A DNA stretch of 63,576 bases from Selenomonadales bacterium. GTDB lineage: Bacteria; Bacillota; UBA994. Positions 57,977-63,576 of this stretch are shown here, piece after piece. A program made the translations under genes and the position numbers. The stretch lies in the NCBI GenBank assembly GCA_018335585.1, contig JAGXRZ010000042.1, positions 1 through 63,576 of the forward strand, written 5' to 3'. Below the pieces are notes generated by a model. That model did not search any database. It was not told where the DNA came from and worked only from the letters and a program-made list of their open reading frames with translations. Position 1 is the stretch's first letter, and every line of letters starts with the position of its first letter.

Positions 57977-57991
57977 CACTCCCCTGTTACA

Positions 57992-58390
57992 TTATCTCCG
58001 TTTGCGCCGCGTGAACCAAGTTAGGGCAGCGTAGCCGCTAAGTATCAGCCCTAGGGTCAGCGCCAGCAGGATGTTGACGGCATTCGCCGGCGGATAGGTG
58101 AGGCTTACGCCTAGCTCCTTAACTTCCAGCGCGTCGCTCACTTCGTAGCGGTGACTTATCATGCGGCCATCCGCACTGCGGCGGTTAAGGGTTACAGCGT
58201 AGCCGTTAGCTAACCGGCGTGCCTGCAGCTCGCTTCCTTCCCATACGTCACTTGTGACGTGCGTTCTGAGGGCCGCCGTATGTGGCAGAGGAAGCTTCGT
58301 CGCCTGACAAGAAAAGTAGTCAAACAACACTACCGCCAGAAGCGCCAGCAATAGTGCAACAGCCGTGCGCACCAACATGCGTTTCCACAT
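57992..58390 (-). CDS. Small membrane protein of unknown function
   Basis: The roughly 132-residue product has one N-terminal helix (about residues 8-26), an extracytoplasmic segment of about 75 residues and a second helix near the C terminus (about 105-125), ending in basic residues (TRRKRR). I do not recognise it. GAGTGGAGG sets the ATG at 58390. It follows the DNA polymerase gene by 52 bp on the same strand and may be cotranscribed. Confidence 0.65.
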   Translation of the reverse strand: MWKRMLVRTAVALLLALLAVVLFDYFSCQATKLPLPHTAALRTHVTSDVWEGSELQARRLANGYAVTLNRRSADGRMISHRYEVSDALEVKELGVSLTYPPANAVNILLALTLGLILSGYAALTWFTRRKRR

Positions 58391-58442
58391 CGGCCTCCAC
58401 TCCTTCTTAAGTAATACGAGAGATGACGCTCTAGGTTTCGCC

Positions 58443-60710
58443 CTAGAACAACCGCAACTGAAAGTCGCGCTTCTGCACGCGTTCATACTCTCTAAGCACC
58501 TCAGGCGATGGACGGAAACTCCAAAGCTTGATTCTCGCTGCCTCCTCGCGGGAGATACTTAGCTCACTAAACACGCGATGCCAATCTAGCGGCGGCAGGA
58601 GGTAGAGAAACTTCTCTGCCGTTTTTTCAAGCACCTCGAGATAGAGGCGGATATCGTAGTCGCCAGTATAGTCTTCGCTGAGCTTTAGTTGCCCGTGCTG
58701 CGCGTGGTAATAGTAGATGCGGGATTTCAGCGCCCAGCGCGCGCGGTCGGGCCGCTCTGCCACTAGGTCGAAGGCGCGTGTACGGGGGCCTCCCGCGGCT
58801 ATGTGGGCAGCGTAGTCCTCCCAGGTCGTATCAACGCTGACATAGCTTGTGACTTCATCGCGTGTCAGGCCGCCCTGGCGAAGGCGCAGGGCATAACTTC
58901 TGTACGTGTCGCCTAGGCAGGGGACATCTTCTGCTGCTAAACACCGAATGATTGCCTTAATAAACCCTTCCTGTAGGCCATAGAGGCGGCGGGAGCGAAA
59001 CACTACCCCTTTACGGGTGATGCCTTCTTTGCCAAAGAGGACATAGTTCTTGGCGGCATAGGAGTACATATGGTCGAAGTAGCCCTCGTACTCCACCTTG
59101 ATACCTGCCGGAAGCCCTCGGCCAATCAGCGCGGCTATCTCGCTTGGCTGGTGCCCTAGCCCAGGCAGAGTAAAATAGACGCCGTCTGTGTCAAGTTCCA
59201 CCACCGTGCCGCCAGCATGTTCGGCGTTAGCGGCCATACTTAAGAGGATGGCTTGGCCGCGCCGCGTAATCTCGCCGCTTACCTCGGCATCCGCAAAATG
59301 GAGGCCCGCCGCGCCAAGCAGGCCGTAGAAACTGTTGATTAGGACTTTAAGGCTGTTTTGCAGCGCGTCGGCGGCGCGGTATTCGAGAGTGCCTAGGGGT
59401 AAGTTCTTTAGGTTTTCTTTGGCTGCCAGACGCCTGGCGGTAAGTTCCGTCAAAAGTCCAAGGAAAGCGTCTAGGTTGTCCGTGCGGGGCTTACACTTGA
59501 AAGAAAGGCAGATGCTTGGGTAGAGGCTGGCTACATCGGCTTTATGCACGCGGCTATGCCAACCAAGACTGCGCACCTCGGTAAGCCCGCCGCTTGCTTC
59601 TGCGCCAGACGCTTCCTGACGTAAAGGCAGGCTATGGGCGCGCTCTAGGTACGCCCGCACCATGGCTAAGTCTACTTTCGACCCAGTTCCCGTATTGACA
59701 CACTGCTGCAAGGTAAGCGGGAGCAGCTGTGTCTGGTAGAAGAAAGCAGGAATCAAGAAGTTGTAGAGCGCAAGCGAGTCTCGCGCGTCGGCTACCGCGT
59801 AGTCCAAGAGGCGCTGTTCGCCCTTGTCCCACAGGTGAGAAATCTCACCGCGGTCAAAGTCACGGCGGTCAACGCCGAGCCCTAGCGCCTGCACGGCTTC
59901 CTTTAGCTGAAAGTTCGCTAGCGTGCGGTGAGTTGTGTCCCACTGAATGAGGAGTGGTAGCGTATCGACTATATGGCGGCCAAAAACAAAGTAGTCTGCG
60001 CTCGCGGGTAAACCCATCTGCCGCCTTCCCTCACGCGCAAACAAAGGCCCGCCGTCCCGCCCGAGATTTAGGGGGAGTCTGTGCCGTGCGGCGCGCGTGG
60101 TAAGATAGGGGAGGTCGAAACCGGTGATGTTGTGGCCGACCAACACGTCATAGTCTTCGCGGCAAATGAGCTGACACAGGGCTGCTATCAGGCCTTCTTC
60201 CCCGAGCGTGCGAGCGTCAAATAAAAAGGACTGCCCGCGGTTATCGGCGACGGTGGCCAAGATAATCCGGTCGTCGGGGTCGTTCGCGTCGGCAAACAAC
60301 TTAGCCTTGCTGGTATAGACTTCAAGGTCTACGGCGGCTACTTTAAGGTCATGTGGCCGCATCGCCGCAAACAGCGCGGTCTGGCTGCGAATCAGAAAGC
60401 TTAGGGCGGCGTTTCTGTGCCACAGGTGTTTCCCCGCCCGGCGCACGCCCTTAACCTGTTCAAGGTGCTCCCTGTAGTTTTGGCAGCGCACGAGATAGCG
60501 CAGGGGGTGAGGGCCGCTGAGCTCGGTTATATCAAGGTTTTTGCCTGGCAGGGCGGAGATGTCGTCGACGATAAAGTAGTGCCGACTAGCTACGGTGAAG
60601 CTAGTGACATGTCCGTCTGGTTTACGCTCATAGAGGACAAAGCAGTCATTGAGCGTGTCATGTTCTACAGCCACTATGCGCTGATAGCGGCTCTCTACAA
60701 ATGGCCACAT
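58443..60710 (-). CDS. Family-B DNA polymerase with 3'-5' exonuclease
   Basis: The 755-residue product has all key motifs: Exo I DLE (128-130), Exo II in HNITGFDLPYL (193-203), Exo III YAVAD (304-308), motif A DVASLYPSI (392-400), motif B KVLINSFYG (455-463) and motif C DTD (507-509). It should therefore be an active proofreading polymerase, similar in layout to archaeal or phage/PolB enzymes. Most Firmicutes replicate with PolC/DnaE and lack it. AAGGAG precedes ATG 60710. No phage genes are adjacent. Confidence 0.9.
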   Translation of the reverse strand: MWPFVESRYQRIVAVEHDTLNDCFVLYERKPDGHVTSFTVASRHYFIVDDISALPGKNLDITELSGPHPLRYLVRCQNYREHLEQVKGVRRAGKHLWHRNAALSFLIRSQTALFAAMRPHDLKVAAVDLEVYTSKAKLFADANDPDDRIILATVADNRGQSFLFDARTLGEEGLIAALCQLICREDYDVLVGHNITGFDLPYLTTRAARHRLPLNLGRDGGPLFAREGRRQMGLPASADYFVFGRHIVDTLPLLIQWDTTHRTLANFQLKEAVQALGLGVDRRDFDRGEISHLWDKGEQRLLDYAVADARDSLALYNFLIPAFFYQTQLLPLTLQQCVNTGTGSKVDLAMVRAYLERAHSLPLRQEASGAEASGGLTEVRSLGWHSRVHKADVASLYPSICLSFKCKPRTDNLDAFLGLLTELTARRLAAKENLKNLPLGTLEYRAADALQNSLKVLINSFYGLLGAAGLHFADAEVSGEITRRGQAILLSMAANAEHAGGTVVELDTDGVYFTLPGLGHQPSEIAALIGRGLPAGIKVEYEGYFDHMYSYAAKNYVLFGKEGITRKGVVFRSRRLYGLQEGFIKAIIRCLAAEDVPCLGDTYRSYALRLRQGGLTRDEVTSYVSVDTTWEDYAAHIAAGGPRTRAFDLVAERPDRARWALKSRIYYYHAQHGQLKLSEDYTGDYDIRLYLEVLEKTAEKFLYLLPPLDWHRVFSELSISREEAARIKLWSFRPSPEVLREYERVQKRDFQLRLF

Positions 60711-60773
60711 AGACCTTATCTGCTCCTTCTTATAGACTGGTAGTAGTTAAGCAATTTAGAGGAGGAATGCACG

Positions 60774-62315
60774 ATGCTAAATTTGGTAATTAAAAACGCC
60801 CGCCTAGTCGATGGCACCGGGGCGCCGTGGTTTTACGGCAGCATTGGAGTTTTAGGGGAGCGCATCGCCGAGCTTGGTCAGGTAGATACACCCGCGCAAC
60901 GGGTGATTGACGCGGCCGGACGTGTAGTCGCGCCGGGGTTTATCGATGCGCATTCGCATAGCGACGAAGCCTTCTTTAAGAATCCCCAGGCAGAAAGCAA
61001 GGTGCGTCAAGGCGTCACTACGGAAGTCATCGGTCAGTGCGGCAGCTCGGCCGCGCCGCGTGAGGCGAAGAGCGACCACACCGAAGCCTACGCGAGTTTT
61101 GCCGAGTACCTCGAGCTGCTTACAGCGCAGGGGCTTGGGGTGAACGTAGTGCCGCTCGTGGGTCATGGCAATATTCGTGCTGTGGCGATGGGACTTGCCG
61201 ACCGCGAGGCTACGGTAGAAGGGCTAAGGCAAATGTGTGTGCTGACAGAGGCTGCTTTGCAGGCCGGCGCGCACGGCCTCACGACCGGGCTAATCTACCC
61301 GCCGGGTTCCTACGGTACGCACGCAGAAATCGTGGCTTTGGCCAAAGTAGTGGCAAAATACGGCGGCTTGTATGCCTCACATATGCGCGACGAACGGGGC
61401 GGGCTTTTGGCTTCGGTGGCAGAAACAATCGATGTAGGCCGCCAAGCCAAACTGCCTGTACACATTTCGCACCACAAGGTGTGTGGCGAACAAAATTTCG
61501 GCCTGGTTAAAGAGTCACTGGCTTTAGTGGAAGACATGCGGCAGCAAGGCATAGACGTAACGCTAGACCAATATCCCTACACCGCCACCAGCACCGGGCT
61601 AAAGGTAGTAATTCCGCAGTGGGCGCACGCCGGGGGTACTGCCGCGATGCGGGAACGCCTGCTTGACCCATCTACGCGGGGCAAGATTGTGGGGGAGATT
61701 CAGGCGGCAAATGAACGGTGGGACAACCTGCTTATCGCCTCTTGCCGTAAGGAGGAGAACAAGCGCTTTGAAGGGCGCACGCTGCAGGAGATTAGCCATA
61801 TGGTGGGCAAAGAACCGCTAGAGGCGTGCTTAGACCTGTTACTCGCCGAGAACTTCGACGTCGCCATGGTCCGATTTGCTATGTGCGAAGCGGACGTGGA
61901 ATATGTAATGCAGCACCCTTTGGTCATGATTGGCTCTGACGCTACGCTACGCGCGACATACGGCCCGCTTTCTGCCGGTAAACCTCATCCCCGCGCTTAC
62001 GGTACTTTCCCGCGCGTGCTCGGCACCTACGTGCGCGAACGCGGCGTGTTAAGGCTAGAGGAGGCCGTGCGCAAAATGACCAGCTTCGCGGCGCAGCGCT
62101 TTAGGCTGTACGACCGCGGCTTGTTGCGCCCCGGGACTTACGCCGACCTCGTAATGTTTGACCCGGCGACTGTAGCCGAGCTCGCTACCTATAGCGAACC
62201 GCATGCCTACCCGCGCGGCATCGACCTAGTCATGGTAAACGGGACTGTAGTAATCGAGAACGGCGAGCACAGCGGTGCCTTGCCGGGCAAGGTGTTGCGG
62301 CGCGGCGGCAAGTAG
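60774..62315 (+). CDS. N-acyl-D-amino-acid deacylase family amidohydrolase
   Basis: The 513-residue product has the amidohydrolase metal motif GFIDAHSHSD (about residues 55-64), QCGSS, and GHGNIR, then later the motif IGSDATLR. It matches N-acyl-D-amino-acid deacylases (D-aminoacylase), which release D-amino acids from N-acyl forms; related enzymes act on dipeptides or hydantoins, so the substrate is uncertain. AGAGGAGG precedes the ATG. It converges with the glutaminase gene. Confidence 0.88.
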   Translation: MLNLVIKNARLVDGTGAPWFYGSIGVLGERIAELGQVDTPAQRVIDAAGRVVAPGFIDAHSHSDEAFFKNPQAESKVRQGVTTEVIGQCGSSAAPREAKSDHTEAYASFAEYLELLTAQGLGVNVVPLVGHGNIRAVAMGLADREATVEGLRQMCVLTEAALQAGAHGLTTGLIYPPGSYGTHAEIVALAKVVAKYGGLYASHMRDERGGLLASVAETIDVGRQAKLPVHISHHKVCGEQNFGLVKESLALVEDMRQQGIDVTLDQYPYTATSTGLKVVIPQWAHAGGTAAMRERLLDPSTRGKIVGEIQAANERWDNLLIASCRKEENKRFEGRTLQEISHMVGKEPLEACLDLLLAENFDVAMVRFAMCEADVEYVMQHPLVMIGSDATLRATYGPLSAGKPHPRAYGTFPRVLGTYVRERGVLRLEEAVRKMTSFAAQRFRLYDRGLLRPGTYADLVMFDPATVAELATYSEPHAYPRGIDLVMVNGTVVIENGEHSGALPGKVLRRGGK

Positions 62316-62316
62316 G

Positions 62317-63219
62317 CTAGAGCAAATAGAGGTTCGCGCGCTCGCTTAGTTCCGCCAACAGCGCAACGCCGGCCACGCTGTTGCCCTTTGGGTCGAGGGA
62401 GGGTCCGTACACCCCTAGGCCTAGGCTACCCGGGACTATGCCCAGAATAGCGCCGGAGACACCGCTTTTGGCGGGGAACCCAACCTTAACTGCAAACTCG
62501 CCCGACGCGTTATACATGCCGCACGTAAACATAAAAGTGCGGATAATGCGGCAGTATTGCCGCGGAAGCAGTGTCGTATCGCGGCAGCCCGCCAAAGCGT
62601 TAGCTAACGTCGCGAGTGTAAAGCAATCTGCCTCTAGGGAACATTGCCGAAAGTAGAGGTCGAGGGATTCTTCGGCGCTGCCCTCTAGCGCGCCTATGTC
62701 GCGCAGAAAATAGGCGATGGCGCGGTTGCGGTCGCCAGACAAAGACTCAGACCGGTACACGGCCTCGTTAAAGCCTACGTAGCAGTCCGGAGCTAGCGCG
62801 CGGACAAACTCAGTCAAACGACTGAACTTCTCCGCAACCGAATTACCCTTAATCAGCGCCGTAGTGGCGATAGCACCGGCGTTTACTAAGGGGTTAATTG
62901 GTTTTAGAGAGCTAAACGTTTCTAGCCGCATCAGTGAATTAAAGGAGTCGCCGGTAGGTTCCATGCCAATGCGGCTAAACACCGTCTCAGTGCCGTTATC
63001 AAGGAGCGCTAAGGCTAGAGCGAACAGCTTAGACACGCTCTGCAAAGTGAAGCGCACGCGCGTGTCGCCTGCACTGGCCGCAATTCCCGCCGCGCCCGCC
63101 ACAACCACGGCCAAGGCTCCTTTGTCCGCCTTACTAAGCTCCGGGATATAGCTCGCCAGTCGCCCTTCCGACGTGCGAGGTTTGTACTTAACAATCAGCT
63201 CATCTAAGAGCAACTGCAT
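62317..63219 (-). CDS. glsA: Glutaminase
   Basis: Glutaminase converts glutamine to glutamate and ammonia. The roughly 300-residue product has the serine-dependent SxxK motif QSVSKLF (about residues 62-68), NPLVNAGAIA (about 110-119), and the C-terminal GFPAKSGVSGAILGIVPG. ATG 63219 (MQLLLDELI) is the likely start; a GTG at 63228 is also in frame. Convergent with the D-aminoacylase gene at 1 bp. Confidence 0.93.
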   Translation of the reverse strand: MQLLLDELIVKYKPRTSEGRLASYIPELSKADKGALAVVVAGAAGIAASAGDTRVRFTLQSVSKLFALALALLDNGTETVFSRIGMEPTGDSFNSLMRLETFSSLKPINPLVNAGAIATTALIKGNSVAEKFSRLTEFVRALAPDCYVGFNEAVYRSESLSGDRNRAIAYFLRDIGALEGSAEESLDLYFRQCSLEADCFTLATLANALAGCRDTTLLPRQYCRIIRTFMFTCGMYNASGEFAVKVGFPAKSGVSGAILGIVPGSLGLGVYGPSLDPKGNSVAGVALLAELSERANLYLL

Positions 63220-63239
63220 ACCCTTCACCCTTCCACCTT

Positions 63240-63286
63240 AAAAACAAAAGGGACTAAAAACAAAAGGGACGGTTCTTTTTGTTTCA
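63240..63286. repeat. R1-related repeat upstream of glsA
   Basis: AAAAACAAAAGGGACT is repeated in tandem twice (63240-63271), and the second copy continues into CGGTTCTTTTTGTTTC, the same sequence class as 19641-19670. It lies in the glsA leader region, between promoter and gene. Confidence 0.7.
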
Positions 63287-63389
63287 CCTGTGATCCCTCT
63301 ATATTCTCGTAATCTTTCTCTATACTCGGATATAATCCTGCAAGTGCTAAACTGCTTTCCATGTTCTTGACTTTGGGAGATATCGAGTG

Positions 63390-63427
63390 TAAAAATCGCT
63401 GAGACCCTGTAGTAGCAAGGGTTTCAG
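63390..63427 (-). terminator. Intrinsic terminator of the right-edge gene
   Basis: On the minus strand CGCTGAAACCC pairs with GGGTCTCAGCG with one mismatch and is followed by ATTTTT. It lies 19 bp downstream of the stop at 63446. Confidence 0.8.
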
Positions 63428-63445
63428 CGGTTTTCAAATGTCCTG

Positions 63446-63576
63446 TTACCTCAGGTTTACCGAGAGGTCCAGTTTTGTGCTGACGCGAAACTGCGTGAGC
63501 GTCATGTTGGTCTTGAGCGGGGGCAGTTCGAGTACGTCGGCTAGATCGAGATATTCCTGCGGCACCTTGGTCGGGG
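63446..63576 (-). CDS. C-terminal end of an unidentified protein (partial)
   Basis: Only the last 42 residues are inside the window. They include EYLDLADVLELPPLKTNM and end STKLDLSVNLR. I cannot assign a family from this fragment. The reading frame is supported by the lack of stops to the window edge and by the well-formed terminator directly downstream. Confidence 0.55.
   Translation of the reverse strand, partial: PTKVPQEYLDLADVLELPPLKTNMTLTQFRVSTKLDLSVNLR

Noticed and set aside
63225-63437. 70-codon minus-strand open frame upstream of glsA
   Set aside because: It runs through the R1-type repeat and the glsA leader, includes the terminator region of the next gene and lacks a good ribosome site.

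Overview
The window looks like chromosomal DNA of an endospore-forming Firmicute (Bacillota), most likely a clostridial lineage with moderately high GC. The evidence is a gerA-type spore-germinant receptor operon, PyrR-type pyrimidine attenuators, NiaR/NiaX niacin control, strong GGAGG ribosome sites with many GTG/TTG starts, and an anaerobic style of metabolism (2-oxoacid:ferredoxin oxidoreductase, ferredoxin proteins, an RnfD-like subunit). No rRNA, tRNA, CRISPR array or transposase gene was found.

Layout. 1-12.4 kb is a pyrimidine locus: pyrC-pyrF-pyrK-pyrD-pyrE on the minus strand, and divergently pyrB-pyrI followed by a nitroreductase-like gene and a 4Fe-4S protein. Both divergent transcripts start from back-to-back promoters and both carry a PyrR-type attenuator. 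pyrE is present twice (about 95% identical proteins); the copies are separated by two plus-strand genes, one for a secreted PHP-domain protein and one for a membrane protein. 12.5-21 kb holds a one-TM protein, a MarR regulator, the niaX/niaR pair, a DUF342 (FapA-like) protein, an ArsR regulator with a P1B metal ATPase, and an AAA/DUF4143 ATPase flanked by inverted hairpin repeats. 21-27.3 kb holds an aldo/keto reductase, an iron-type ABC transporter behind a Fur-like box, and a lone rnfD. 27.3-38.5 kb holds a lone nucleotidyltransferase, an FAD protein, a 2-oxoacid oxidoreductase pair, glnS, purA, a long coiled-coil protein and a histidine phosphatase. 38.5-43.5 kb holds a Cache-PAS-GGDEF-HD-GYP signalling protein, a P-loop protein, a C39-like peptidase and a lone CheW. 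43.9-49.1 kb is an IclR-pxpA-pxpB-pxpC-DUF1445-lipoprotein operon for 5-oxoproline/D-glutamate metabolism. 49.3-63.6 kb holds a CofE-like ligase, a tupBC-like transporter without its binding protein, an RQC-domain protein, gerAA-AB-AC, a dGTPase-family protein, a family-B DNA polymerase, an N-acyl-D-amino-acid deacylase, a glutaminase and a cut gene.

The most unusual feature is outside the genes. At least a dozen intergenic islands are built from short tandem runs of many different heptamers. The unit is nearly always exactly 7 bp although the sequences differ, the runs are joined by recurring fixed linkers, and the same module order reappears in inverted orientation elsewhere. A second family of 27-bp hairpins, an exactly duplicated 51-bp palindrome and a MITE-like inverted repeat add to this repeat load. 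Regulatory sites that can be read directly include a CRP/FNR-type palindrome at -41.5 of a promoter, a 26-bp perfect palindrome before arsR, a 20-bp perfect palindrome between niaX and niaR, and hairpins that bury the ribosome sites of two genes.
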